Below, piece by piece: positions 54,229 to 62,941 of a stretch of 64,000 bases of DNA; position 1 is the first letter of the stretch; every line of letters begins with the position of its first letter. The DNA is from Pseudomonas sp. 10S4 (GTDB lineage Bacteria; Pseudomonadota; Gammaproteobacteria; Pseudomonadales; Pseudomonadaceae). The notes below the pieces were generated by a model, which worked only from the letters and a program-made list of their open reading frames with translations, did not search any database and had not been told where the DNA came from. The DNA is taken from NCBI RefSeq assembly GCF_034344865.1, contig NZ_CP133774.1:2108001-2172000 (forward strand), read 5' to 3'. The position numbers and the translations under genes were made by a program.

Positions 54229-55287
54229 TTATCGGTCTGTTTGGTTGAGCAGACGCTCTTCAATTGCCCGTCGTTCCCGATCCAGCTCAGCGCGCAACTC
54301 CTCCTCGCTCGGCAACACCAGTTTGTACTTGCTGGCGAACAGTTGTTCGTTGCCCTGTAACACCGAGTAGCGCACCACTGACTCGTTTTTTTGCGCGCAA
54401 AGAATGATACCGACGGTGGGCCCGTCTTCATCGTTGCGCTTGAGGTCGTCATACATGCGCACATACATGTCCATCTGGCCAACATCCTGATGGGTTAATT
54501 CACCGCGCTTGAGATCGAAGATGACAAAGCATTTGAGCAGGTAGTTGTAGAACACCAGATCGATGTAGAAGTCTCTGCCTTCGGTGCTTATGCGTTGCTG
54601 GCGGGCGACAAAAGCAAAACCATTCCCCAGCTCGAGCAGGAAGCCCTGAAGTTGCTCGATGAGTGCTTGTTCAAGTTCGGTTTCCAGAACGAGTCCTGCA
54701 TTGGGCAGGCCGAGAAACTCGAGCATCACGGGATCCCGGATGAATTCCCGAGGGCTGTCGGTCATCGCTTTGATGTTGGTAGCGGCTTCCGTCATGACGG
54801 GAGCCTTGTCCCGACTCATCAATAGACGCTCGTAGTAGAGGGTGTTGATCTGGCGTTCCAGCGCGCGGCTTGACCAGTTTTGATTGGCGGCTTCGTCCAT
54901 GTACCACTTGCGTGCCTTGTCGTTATCGACACGTAGCAGCCTTCGGTAGTGGGTCCAGCTCAATTCGGAACGCAGTGCGTTCCAATTTGGAAAGGTCTGA
55001 TAAAAGTCCCGCATATACCTCAAATTACGGTCATCAAAACCTTTCCCAAACTTCCCTGTCAGGTCCTTCGCAAGCGTCGCCAGCAATTGCTTGCCATACG
55101 TGGCCCTTTGGGCACCTTCCTGCTCGAACTCGACAATATGCCGGCCAATCTGCCAACAGGTTTGTACTTGAGCGGTATCGACCGCTCTCAAAACCTTCTG
55201 GCGCGCCTGGCGAATCAATTCGCCAAGATTGCCAAGCAGTGAGGCGAGTTGTGGGTCTTGAGTGTTGTCGGGTGTGAGGGCGCTCAT
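54229..55287 (-). CDS. YhcG/DUF1016-family PDDEXK nuclease
   Basis: The 352-aa protein has an N-terminal DUF1016 region (about 10-165, VQTCWQIGRHIVEFEQEG, YGKQLLATLAKDL, LRYMRDFYQTFP, LSWTHYRRLL) and a C-terminal PDDEXK nuclease region (about 200-350) with YIDLVFYNYLLKCFVIFDLKRGELTHQDVGQMDMYVRMYDD, in which D, D and K residues line up with the nuclease core. ATG 55287 is favoured. Homologues are widespread, often in variable regions, and some are linked to phage defence or DNA repair; its role here is unproven. Confidence 0.85.
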   Translation of the reverse strand: MSALTPDNTQDPQLASLLGNLGELIRQARQKVLRAVDTAQVQTCWQIGRHIVEFEQEGAQRATYGKQLLATLAKDLTGKFGKGFDDRNLRYMRDFYQTFPNWNALRSELSWTHYRRLLRVDNDKARKWYMDEAANQNWSSRALERQINTLYYERLLMSRDKAPVMTEAATNIKAMTDSPREFIRDPVMLEFLGLPNAGLVLETELEQALIEQLQGFLLELGNGFAFVARQQRISTEGRDFYIDLVFYNYLLKCFVIFDLKRGELTHQDVGQMDMYVRMYDDLKRNDEDGPTVGIILCAQKNESVVRYSVLQGNEQLFASKYKLVLPSEEELRAELDRERRAIEERLLNQTDR

Positions 55288-55546
55288 GAAGTTTTCCGCA
55301 CCTGGATTGACTGGCGGAAAGAATGCCAATGACAAGCTAGTCAGCGATGCCGGGCGCTGCCGAAAAACCGGCAGGAAATTCCGATTCAATTTGCAGGACG
55401 CCACCGGCTGCGTCCGACGTTTAAGGAATACAACGCGTAGTCCTATTCGCAGTCGTCCCAAGTTCCAATCAATCTAAAACTTGGGTGTCCCGTCAGAAAT
55501 CTAAAGGGGTAACGATTGGGCTCCGTAGAGCCCGGGAGTCGCCATC

Positions 55547-55996
55547 ATGAAGTACATTCATTCACTCGTATTGCCACTCGCCGCCCTTGGCGTGTTGATG
55601 TTCCCAACCCTGTCGCATGCCGCCAGCCTCGATCCGGTCGACAATTCCGGTGTACAAGCCCAGCAGCAGCAACAGAACGGGATCACCTACCTGTCCGGCG
55701 GTATCGGCGAGGACGAGTCAAAGGCCATTCAGCAGTCCAAGGGTTATAACTTGCACATGACCTTCTCCGTTGGTTCGCAGAATCAATACATTCCCGACGT
55801 GGAAGTGGTCATTCAAAAAGCCCAGGGAGAAACCGTGCTGACCCTTACTCAGGCCGGCCCTCTGGTTTACGTTCAACTGCCTGCCGGTAAGTACACCGTT
55901 GTTGCGACTCGCAACGGCGAGGTGCGGCGTGACGTGACGGATGTAGGCAGCGGCGCTGCTCGCAATCTAGTCTTCCACTGGGGCGAGGCAAATTAG
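55547..55996 (+). CDS. Secreted protein with a carboxypeptidase-regulatory-like fold
   Basis: A 149-aa protein with a signal peptide (MKYIHSLVLPLAALGVLMFPTLSHA). The mature part, with ITYLSGGIGEDESKAIQQSKGYNLHMTFSVGSQNQYIPDVEVVI and LPAGKYTVVATRNGE, resembles the carboxypeptidase-regulatory-like fold common in Pseudomonas periplasmic proteins of unknown role. The segment IGEDESKAI is a family hallmark. It is a single gene. GGAG lies in the run before the ATG. Confidence 0.78.
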   Translation: MKYIHSLVLPLAALGVLMFPTLSHAASLDPVDNSGVQAQQQQQNGITYLSGGIGEDESKAIQQSKGYNLHMTFSVGSQNQYIPDVEVVIQKAQGETVLTLTQAGPLVYVQLPAGKYTVVATRNGEVRRDVTDVGSGAARNLVFHWGEAN

Positions 55997-56113
55997 GCGC
56001 CTCGGATTTGGGGCATTGGCTTGTCAGGCTGTCGTGATTACGATTCTCAGCAGGCAGAGGCACCCGCGCTGTGAGAAACGACTGTTCAGTTCCTGATCAA
56101 TACTGGCCAGTGC

Positions 56114-56905
56114 TTATAGCGATGCCAATGATTGGAGGACTGCTACACGCAAAGGATTGGTTTCCACGCTCAGCAGTTTGATGGCTAAGGCGCAGCAGAC
56201 CACGATCAACATGGGCTTGATCAGCCGGGGACCGACCCGAACAGCCGCTCGTGCACCTAGCTGTGCACCGATGAACGCTGCCAAAGCCATGGCTATGGCA
56301 ATCGGCCAGATAATTACCCCTTTGGTGATAAAAACCGATAGAGAGCCCAGGTTGCATGAGGCATTGGCAAGTTTGGTGAAGCTCATGGCCCGCATCATGC
56401 CGAGGCCACAGAGAAGGACAAACCCGACAATGAAGAAAGAGCCTACGCCGGGGCCAAATATGCCGTCGTAGAAGCCCAGGATGGGCGCAACGGTAAACGA
56501 GAAAAGCAGGATGCCGATTCTCTTGCGCCGGTCCTCACTGGCCAGTTTTGGCGAGAGCGCAAAATAGATAGCCACCAGAATCAGCATGATGGGCACGCAC
56601 ACTTCCAGATAACGCTTATCAATAGAACTGACCAACAAGGCGCCACCGGCGCCGCCAATAAATCCGCAGACAACCAGGAAGCGGCCTTGGCGCCACTCGA
56701 TCAAGCCCTTGCGAGCAAAGGTTATGGTTGCCGAAATAGTTGCCGAAGCAGCCTGGAACTTGTTCGTTGCAATTGCACTGATCGGATCTACACCTGCCAG
56801 AAACAACGCAGGTAAGGTGATCAAGCCACCACCTCCGGCAATGGCATCAAAAAAGCCAGCGCAAAAGGCGACAAGCGCCAACATGCCAATGACATCCCAA
56901 GACAT
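56114..56905 (-). CDS. TSUP (TauE/SafE/YfcA) family permease
   Basis: The 263-aa membrane protein has about eight segments and two TauE/SafE signature repeats: FFDAIAGGGGLITLPALFLAGVDPISAIATNKFQ near the N-terminus and GFYDGIFGPGVGSFF in the middle. YfcA-like members export small organic anions. It follows the dioxygenase gene by 70 bases on the same strand, so both probably form one operon. Confidence 0.9.
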   Translation of the reverse strand: MSWDVIGMLALVAFCAGFFDAIAGGGGLITLPALFLAGVDPISAIATNKFQAASATISATITFARKGLIEWRQGRFLVVCGFIGGAGGALLVSSIDKRYLEVCVPIMLILVAIYFALSPKLASEDRRKRIGILLFSFTVAPILGFYDGIFGPGVGSFFIVGFVLLCGLGMMRAMSFTKLANASCNLGSLSVFITKGVIIWPIAIAMALAAFIGAQLGARAAVRVGPRLIKPMLIVVCCALAIKLLSVETNPLRVAVLQSLASL

Positions 56906-56975
56906 TACATTCCCTCTTTATCGTTGTTGGCCAGTCATCACATGACGGGTCGTTCAAGCCTGAGCATTTAAAAAA

Positions 56976-58055
56976 TCAGCCCTGCAGCAGTAATGGGTCA
57001 TCTGAAACAACGATAGGAGTCGAAAATTTTGAAAGTCCGAAGATGCGAACCAAGACCCGCCTGTTGTCTTTGATGACATCCCGACAGTGCAGAGCCCGGG
57101 TGTTATTGATGGCCATGGCCGATTCCTGGGTCAGCGTGTATTTGGCGGGAGTTGCTTCGTCCACGCCCTGACAAAGGGCGGTGTAGGCTTGTTTAACAAA
57201 ATTCGAGACGTTCTCGTTGACCGAAAAGCGATACGAGTTGAAACGGGCGGCGAAACCGACTTTGTCGTCGAACTCCAGAATCGAAACGTTGCGGCCATCC
57301 TGTCCTCTGCCACTGACAAAGGAATCGCTACGAGTGAACTGAAAGTTACCCGTGGTCAGTGCGAGGCAGTTGGTGACGCCAATTTTTTCGAGTATGGGAG
57401 GCAGTGGAATGACCCGAGTAGGTTCCAGGCTCGGGTTCCACAGGGCGGAAAGTATGAGCGACGAGGGAGAGGGTGAGTGCCCGTCTTTCGCGTTCACGGC
57501 GCACCAGTAAGGCGCCTCGGTATGCGGGCCAAGTGCGAGGCCGGAATGGGAGCTCAGTTCTTTGATTTCCGGCTCGGCATTGATTTTGATAAGTCCGCCA
57601 CCCTTGAAGTTGGCCACCAATCGAACCAGTTTTCCTTCGTTATCCATGTCATAGGCAAAGGCAGTGTTATCCACCAGTTTCAACAGGATCTGACTACGGG
57701 CAGCCAGGCAAAGGATGTCGTATCGATTTTCGAGGGATGTCAGGTTTGGTAGTTCATTTGGAGGGCTGACATCGGTGAATTTCTGTAACCCTTCAAAGAT
57801 CAACACAGAAACCAGGCCGTCGGAGTAGGCACCCAGCAGCTCACATTGGTCTTTCGAAAACGAGAACTTTAACTCGGTGGCTGCCAGAGAGGCTTTGGAC
57901 TTGGCTCCTGGTGCCTGCGGCCCGCCGATCGCGGCCAGTTCTTCGGCGAATCTGTGAAGTAGGGTCGCTTGCCGAATATCAAAGCTGAAAGTTCTGATTT
58001 CTTGTTCAGTAAAAAACTCGGCGGTTTCGACGTCGTGTTTGATGGCGCCAGTCAT
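56976..58055 (-). CDS. Clavaminate-synthase-like Fe(II)/2OG dioxygenase (VioC/AsnO type)
   Basis: A 359-aa protein with iron motif H178-T-E180 (LGPHTEAPYW) and distal His 323 (NNTRALHCRD), with R337 (VLVRIFG) as the likely 2-oxoglutarate-binding Arg. An HxE instead of HxD motif is typical of clavaminate synthase and of the free-amino-acid hydroxylases VioC (Arg) and AsnO (Asn). The N-terminal 160 residues fit the rest of that fold. The likely product is a hydroxylated small molecule, perhaps an amino acid. A TSUP permease follows in the same operon. Overall identity to studied enzymes looks low. Confidence 0.72.
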   Translation of the reverse strand: MTGAIKHDVETAEFFTEQEIRTFSFDIRQATLLHRFAEELAAIGGPQAPGAKSKASLAATELKFSFSKDQCELLGAYSDGLVSVLIFEGLQKFTDVSPPNELPNLTSLENRYDILCLAARSQILLKLVDNTAFAYDMDNEGKLVRLVANFKGGGLIKINAEPEIKELSSHSGLALGPHTEAPYWCAVNAKDGHSPSPSSLILSALWNPSLEPTRVIPLPPILEKIGVTNCLALTTGNFQFTRSDSFVSGRGQDGRNVSILEFDDKVGFAARFNSYRFSVNENVSNFVKQAYTALCQGVDEATPAKYTLTQESAMAINNTRALHCRDVIKDNRRVLVRIFGLSKFSTPIVVSDDPLLLQG

Positions 58056-58345
58056 TGTCTACATCCCTGTCGTGTATCTGCTCCCGGTTATGCGGCAGAT
58101 CCTCCTTCGATTCTGCCCAGTCCGATAATCTGCGTATGTCATCCATTTCCGTTAAAGCCTACGGAGCGTTCCGACAGACCCGAAGGACAGCCAAAAAGGT
58201 TCGATCACCCCTGCTGATGCTTTTCGCGACTAGGCCTCGGCGAGCGTTACAGGCGTTTCCTGGCGTGGCGATAGGAGGTGGGGAATTGATGCTTCGTCCG
58301 GCGCTTCGATGGTGAGTGGAGCGGCGCCTGATCAAATCGCGGGCA

Positions 58346-58380
58346 TAAAAAAACCCTGAATCTTGCGATTCAGGGTTTTC
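58346..58380 (-). terminator. Terminator after tRNA-Phe
   Basis: AAAAAAACCCTGAATC / GATTCAGGGTTTT with T run on the minus strand, about 7 bases after the tRNA 3' end. Confidence 0.88.
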
Positions 58381-58386
58381 GGTATT

Positions 58387-58462
58387 TGGTGCCCAGAGAC
58401 GGAATCGAACCGCCGACACGGGGATTTTCAATCCCCTGCTCTACCGACTGAGCTATCTGGGC
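58387..58462 (-). tRNA. tRNA-Phe (GAA anticodon)
   Basis: A complete cloverleaf on the minus strand: acceptor GCCCAGA pairing with TCTGGGC, D-arm GCTCAGTCGGTAGAGC, anticodon arm GGGGATTGAAAATCCCC with anticodon GAA, T-arm GGTTCGATTCC, and an encoded CCA. It is 76 bases. It lies just downstream of the asmA-mutY-yggX unit, as in other pseudomonads. Confidence 0.98.
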
Positions 58463-58565
58463 AACGGGGCGCATTAAACTGGTTTTTCAGGGGGTCGTCA
58501 AGAAAGTTTTCAAAAAAATTTTAATTATTACCGTCGCTTACGTTCCGACCCCCGAAATATCGGGA

Positions 58566-58838
58566 TTATTCAGCCGGCGGAACGTAGCCGTCAGCCTTGG
58601 CGTATTCCTCGCCGGAAAAGAACTTGTCCATCTCGCCCTGCAGATATTTTCGATCTTCGGCGTTCATCATGTTCAGGCGTTTTTCGTTGATCAGCAGCGT
58701 CTGGTGTTTCTGCCAGTCGGCCCAGGCCTTGGCCGAGACGTGGTCAAAAATGTCCTGACCTTTGGCGCCCGGGAACGGGGCGCGCTCCAGGGCTGGCAAT
58801 TCTTCTTTGTACTTGCGGCACATGATGGTGCGGGTCAT
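58566..58838 (-). CDS. yggX: Fe(2+)-trafficking / oxidative damage protein YggX
   Basis: The 90-aa protein matches YggX along its length: [28 protein letters not shown], with the conserved Cys7, and a C-terminal helical part ([18 protein letters not shown]). YggX protects iron-sulfur enzymes from oxidative damage. It overlaps mutY by ATGA, which is fitting since MutY is an iron-sulfur protein. Confidence 0.95.
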   Translation of the reverse strand: MTRTIMCRKYKEELPALERAPFPGAKGQDIFDHVSAKAWADWQKHQTLLINEKRLNMMNAEDRKYLQGEMDKFFSGEEYAKADGYVPPAE

Positions 58839-59902
58839 GACGACTCTCCTGCGTTCAATACGGCGGCCGCGCGTTCGAGCAAGGTTTTGACCGGGGCGGC
58901 AAGGCCCAGGCGCGGCGGGGTGGCGAGGTTATACCAGAGCCAGTCAGCCTCGGCCACGTGATGACCGGACTCCTGGACCTGGACCAGCCAGGGTTCGATG
59001 GACAACTGGAAGTGGCTGAAGGTGTGGACCAGGCTCGGCAGCGCTTGTTGGCTGCCCAGTTCCAGCGAGTGCTGCGTGGCCAGATGTTGCAGGTCGTCGA
59101 GGTCGTCGAGTTCCGGCAAGCTCCACAAACCGCCCCACAGGCCCGTGGAAGGCCGCCGGTAAAGCAGAATCGCACCTTTGCCGTTGGCGAGCATCGGCAT
59201 CAACGTGCGCTTCTGTGGCACGGTTTTGCGCGGTTTGGGGATCGGGTAGCGGGTTTCCAGGCCGAGCATGTGCGCTTCGCAGCCCTTTTCCAGCGGGCAG
59301 AGCAGACAGCTCGGTTTACTGCGAGTGCAAAGCGTGGCGCCCAGATCCATCATCGCCTGGGTGTAGGCGTTGACTCGATCATGCGGTGTAAAGCGCTCAG
59401 CGTTCGCCCAGAGCTGTTTGGCGACCTTCGGCTCACCCGGATAACCCTCTTGCGCGGTAAAGCGCGCCAGGACCCGTTTAACGTTGCCGTCGAGGATCGG
59501 CGCCCGCAGGCCCATGCTCAGGCTGGCGATGGCGCCGGCCGTGGACAAACCGATGCCCGGCAGATCGACAAGCTTTTCCACATCACGGGGGAATTCGCCG
59601 CCGTATTCAGCGACGACGATCTTCGCGGTCTTCTGCAGATTGCGTGCGCGAGTGTAGTAGCCCAGGCCCGTCCACAAGTGCAGCACTTCGTCTTCCGGCG
59701 CTGCAGCCAAGGCTTCAACCGTCGGCAACGAAGCCATGAAACGGTCGAAGTAGTTCAGCACGGTGCTGACCTGGGTTTGCTGCAACATGATTTCCGAGAC
59801 CCACACCCGGTACGGGGTGATGCCCTGTTGCCAGGGCAAGTCGTGGCGGCCGTGGCGGTCGTACCAGTCCAGCACCGCCGATGAAAACTGCTCGGCTCTC
59901 AT
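58835..59902 (-). CDS. mutY: Adenine DNA glycosylase MutY
   Basis: MutY removes adenine mispaired with 8-oxoguanine. The 355-aa protein has the helix-hairpin-helix ([15 protein letters not shown]), the catalytic Asp region ([14 protein letters not shown]), the four-cysteine iron-sulfur cluster loop ([17 protein letters not shown]; spacing C-x6-C-x2-C-x5-C), and a C-terminal Nudix-like domain (about 230-350) that reads 8-oxoguanine. It overlaps both neighbours by four bases (asmA upstream, yggX downstream). Confidence 0.97.
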   Translation of the reverse strand: MRAEQFSSAVLDWYDRHGRHDLPWQQGITPYRVWVSEIMLQQTQVSTVLNYFDRFMASLPTVEALAAAPEDEVLHLWTGLGYYTRARNLQKTAKIVVAEYGGEFPRDVEKLVDLPGIGLSTAGAIASLSMGLRAPILDGNVKRVLARFTAQEGYPGEPKVAKQLWANAERFTPHDRVNAYTQAMMDLGATLCTRSKPSCLLCPLEKGCEAHMLGLETRYPIPKPRKTVPQKRTLMPMLANGKGAILLYRRPSTGLWGGLWSLPELDDLDDLQHLATQHSLELGSQQALPSLVHTFSHFQLSIEPWLVQVQESGHHVAEADWLWYNLATPPRLGLAAPVKTLLERAAAVLNAGESS

Positions 59903-62130
59903 CGCTTGAACAGCCCCTTCAATGCGTTTTTCAGTTCAGGACTGACTTTGTCACCAAGCTTCTCGTCGATCTTGTCGCTGAGCTTGTCGCCGGCCAATTT
60001 AGCCGCGACCTGGCCCATGCGTTCGTTGTCCAGGCGGCAGGCCTTGGCTCCCAGTTCCAGCGGACCACGGCAGCGCAACGGCCACTCGATGCCGACGAAC
60101 TTGTCGCCGACCTGGCAGGCCGGATCCGGAATGGCGCTGGTATCGCCTTCGACGATGATGCCGACGCGATAGTCCATGCCCAGCACCCGCAGATCGACGT
60201 CGCCGTCACCGTTGACGGTCATGCCCGGGGTGCGCACTTTCATGTCGGGATTGCTGGCCACGCCGTTGCGAAAGGTCAGGTTGCCCTTGAGTTCCTGGAA
60301 CGGCGTGTCCTTGCCCCGTGGTTCGCCGCTGAGGGTTTTGCGGTTCAGGGTGGCGATGCCTTTGCACAGTTGCTGCTCAAGGTTGGCATTGAGCAGCACG
60401 CCGTTGTTGATGACGAAACTGGCGTTGCCGTTGAGGCTTTCGATCAGTGCTTTCTGACTGTTGCCGTTGCCGGTCAGCGCGCTGGTGAGCGTCACCAGGC
60501 CTTTGACTGGCGGATTTTTACCCTGGCTTTCGAGGATCTTTTCCACCGGCACTTTGGTGATATGGGTTTGCATACTCAGGGCCGGCACTTGCTGACGCAC
60601 GTCCAGGGTGCCCTTGGCTTCGAAGTTGCCGTTGTACAAGTCGCCGCGCAGGTTTTCGAGGGTCAGCAAGCCGCCCTGGCCGGAGGCTTTGAGCGCAGCG
60701 TTCTGGATGGGCAGTTTGTCGAGGGTCAGTAGGCCGAAGGTCAGGTCGGCATCTACGTCCAGTTTACTCAGGCGTTCCACCGGCAGCAGGCGCTCGGTGC
60801 TCCAGGCGCCTTTGGTCGGCGACGGTGGCAGCGGTGTAGTCCCGGCGCCAGCCATGGCATCGGCCTCGGTGCTGGCCACTTCGGCCTGACGCACTTGCGT
60901 GGCGCTGTTGGCTTCGGCGGATTTGGGCGGCAAGTAACGATCGACGTTGAACGTGTCAGCCTTGAGGGTGGCGCGCAGCGATTGCTTGGCGAAGTCCTCG
61001 ACGGCGATCCGGCCACTGAAGTTGCTGTCGTCGACTTTCAGGTTGATGTTGTCGAACGCCAGGCTGGTGGGCGTCCCGGCGAGACGGCTGACCAGCTCGA
61101 CTTTGCTCAGGCTGCCTTCGGCCATAGCCGGGAGTTTCTGGCCGATGCTGTCGACGAATTTGGCCAGGTCAAACTGGGCAATCGACAGGCCGCCGTTTAT
61201 TTGCGGGGTCTTGTCGAGGTCGTTGACCTTCAGTTCACCCAAGGCGCGCAACTGGTTGGCAGAGATCTTGATCCCGGTCCATTCGGCGACGTTGGCCGCT
61301 TTATCCAGCAGCAACTGGCCCTGGGCGGCGAAGGTCATGGTCTTGCCTTGCAGTGGGTCGCCAGTCACTTCGCCGGACAGTTTCATGTCTTCGAACTGGT
61401 AGCGCTGAAGGGCACGGGCGATGCGCAGCTCACCGTTAAGCTCGGTACGAATCCGCAGTGCAGGCTGGTTCGCAGACAGGAACGCCGTGAGTTTGAGCGG
61501 AATATTGGTCGAATCGTGAACAGCGCCGGTGCTCATCTGGATGCTTTCGGCGCTGTAGTTCTTGCCGGTTTTTTCATCGTTGTATTCAACCCGCGCGTTG
61601 TTCACGGTCAGGCTGTCGATGTCCAGGCGGATCGGCTGCGGCGGTTTTTCCGCTACAGCGGGGGCTTCTGGCGCAGGCTCGCCGGCAGCCGGCGGGGTGC
61701 CAGCTGGAGCAGTGTTGGGCTCTGGCGGGAGCTTGCCGATGTCTTCCCAGTTGCCGTGGCCGTCCTTGTCGCGGTTCAGGCGCAGGTTCAAGCCTTCGAC
61801 GCGCACGTCACTCATCTGTACTTCACGGCGCAGCAGCGGCAGCACGCGAACCGACAGGCCGAGCATTTGCAAGTCTGCGTAAGGTTCGTTGGGTTTGATC
61901 AGGGTCGCGATGCTGGCGTCGTGCAATTCCAGGCCCAGCCACGGGAACAGGCTCCAGCCGATATCGCCATTGAGCGTCAGCTCGATGTGGGCCTTGTCGC
62001 GGGCAATCTGGCGAATCTCGTCTTTATAGTCGTTGGGATCGAAGAGGTGGGTCAGGGCAAAGCCCAGCGCCACAATGATCAGCAACAGCCCGAGAAGTAC
62101 CAGACCCAGGATTTTGCCGAACGCTTTCAT
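59899..62130 (-). CDS. asmA: AsmA-family envelope protein
   Basis: 743 aa from ATG 62130 ([35 protein letters not shown]), giving one N-terminal membrane anchor followed by a long periplasmic beta-rich region; a frame 31 codons longer overlaps the next gene and is rejected. The AsmA domain is spread over most of the length. A Pro/Ala-rich insert at about residues 150-175 is likely unstructured. AsmA-like proteins are linked to outer-membrane lipid homeostasis and transport. It is first in the asmA-mutY-yggX unit. Confidence 0.9.
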   Translation of the reverse strand: MKAFGKILGLVLLGLLLIIVALGFALTHLFDPNDYKDEIRQIARDKAHIELTLNGDIGWSLFPWLGLELHDASIATLIKPNEPYADLQMLGLSVRVLPLLRREVQMSDVRVEGLNLRLNRDKDGHGNWEDIGKLPPEPNTAPAGTPPAAGEPAPEAPAVAEKPPQPIRLDIDSLTVNNARVEYNDEKTGKNYSAESIQMSTGAVHDSTNIPLKLTAFLSANQPALRIRTELNGELRIARALQRYQFEDMKLSGEVTGDPLQGKTMTFAAQGQLLLDKAANVAEWTGIKISANQLRALGELKVNDLDKTPQINGGLSIAQFDLAKFVDSIGQKLPAMAEGSLSKVELVSRLAGTPTSLAFDNINLKVDDSNFSGRIAVEDFAKQSLRATLKADTFNVDRYLPPKSAEANSATQVRQAEVASTEADAMAGAGTTPLPPSPTKGAWSTERLLPVERLSKLDVDADLTFGLLTLDKLPIQNAALKASGQGGLLTLENLRGDLYNGNFEAKGTLDVRQQVPALSMQTHITKVPVEKILESQGKNPPVKGLVTLTSALTGNGNSQKALIESLNGNASFVINNGVLLNANLEQQLCKGIATLNRKTLSGEPRGKDTPFQELKGNLTFRNGVASNPDMKVRTPGMTVNGDGDVDLRVLGMDYRVGIIVEGDTSAIPDPACQVGDKFVGIEWPLRCRGPLELGAKACRLDNERMGQVAAKLAGDKLSDKIDEKLGDKVSPELKNALKGLFKR

Positions 62131-62206
62131 GGGCGAGTCCTTGTAGTTAGTCGAATTCGAAAAATAGCCGGGGAGTATAGCGCCCCAAAACTGACGACCG
62201 GTCAGT

Positions 62207-62611
62207 TCATGTCGGCAGTACATCCAATGGCACGTTCAGTTTGGCCGCCAGTGCCTGGGCTTCCAGGTGCCCGGCAGGCGCTAGCAAATGTAATGTCGCG
62301 CCCGATTGCGACGCCATTTTCTGCGCTTCGTTCACCAACCGCTCTGCCACGCCACGGCGACGGGTGATTTTTCGCACGCAAATTTGCGACAAATGCCAGA
62401 CGTTCGGTTGACGTTGCAGGCGTCCGGCGCCCAGCAGCCGATCGTTGAAGCGCCCGGCAATCAGTGAGCCGTCCCGCAGGCAGCCTTCGATCAACTGCAC
62501 GTCACCGGCAAACGGTGCAAACAGCCAGTGCGGCGCATCGCGGTAGATCTTTTGCAGGTCTTGCTGATCCTGGTAAGTGGCTTCGGTCAGCGGCTCGACA
62601 ATGATCGGCAT
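62207..62611 (-). CDS. PanZ-like GNAT protein (acetyl-CoA sensor)
   Basis: A 134-aa GNAT-fold protein: LSQICVRKITRRRGVAERLVNEAQKMA contains the acetyl-CoA-binding loop. The start (MPIIVEPLTEATYQDQQDLQKIYRDAP) and WLFAPFAGDVQLIEGCL match the PanZ/PanM family, which in enterobacteria promotes PanD maturation and senses acetyl-CoA. In Pseudomonas the role is less certain. It is 77 bases upstream of asmA on the same strand. Confidence 0.75.
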   Translation of the reverse strand: MPIIVEPLTEATYQDQQDLQKIYRDAPHWLFAPFAGDVQLIEGCLRDGSLIAGRFNDRLLGAGRLQRQPNVWHLSQICVRKITRRRGVAERLVNEAQKMASQSGATLHLLAPAGHLEAQALAAKLNVPLDVLPT

Positions 62612-62645
62612 AGCGGTTCCTGTGAGTTTGTACGGGTATCAAGCC

Positions 62646-62714
62646 CCGTAGGAGCAAGGCTTGTCGGCGTTAGCGTCCTTTAGATCGCCTTCGCGGGCAA
62701 GCCTCGCTCCTACC
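62646..62714. repeat. REP-type inverted pair (variant)
   Basis: CGTAGGAGCAAGGCTTGTCGGCG and CGCGGGCAAGCCTCGCTCCTACC are inverted copies of a TAGGAGC variant that differs from the TGTGGGAGC type elsewhere in the window. The remainder of the gap to 62941 should hold the promoter of the MFS gene; I see no other gene there. Confidence 0.8.
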
Positions 62715-62941
62715 GGTGAATGGCGATTTGGAGTCGTACGAGAACAGATGACATACAAAAGGTGATGTCAGTTTGGTTTTTCTGTCACGAGCAAATGGTA
62801 ACCTCTGCCGGTTCGTCCGTCCTTCTGCGACTGAACATCGCGCCCAAACGGGTTTCACCCAAAAAACGGTCATGCCTGCGTGCATAAAGGCTGTGGGTGA
62901 AGAGTGGCTGGCGAACCATACTAATAATTGGGGGATACAGA

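Noticed and set aside
60895..62367. Plus-strand open frame of 490 codons opposite asmA
   Set aside because: Shadow of the AsmA coding region; no start context or domain.
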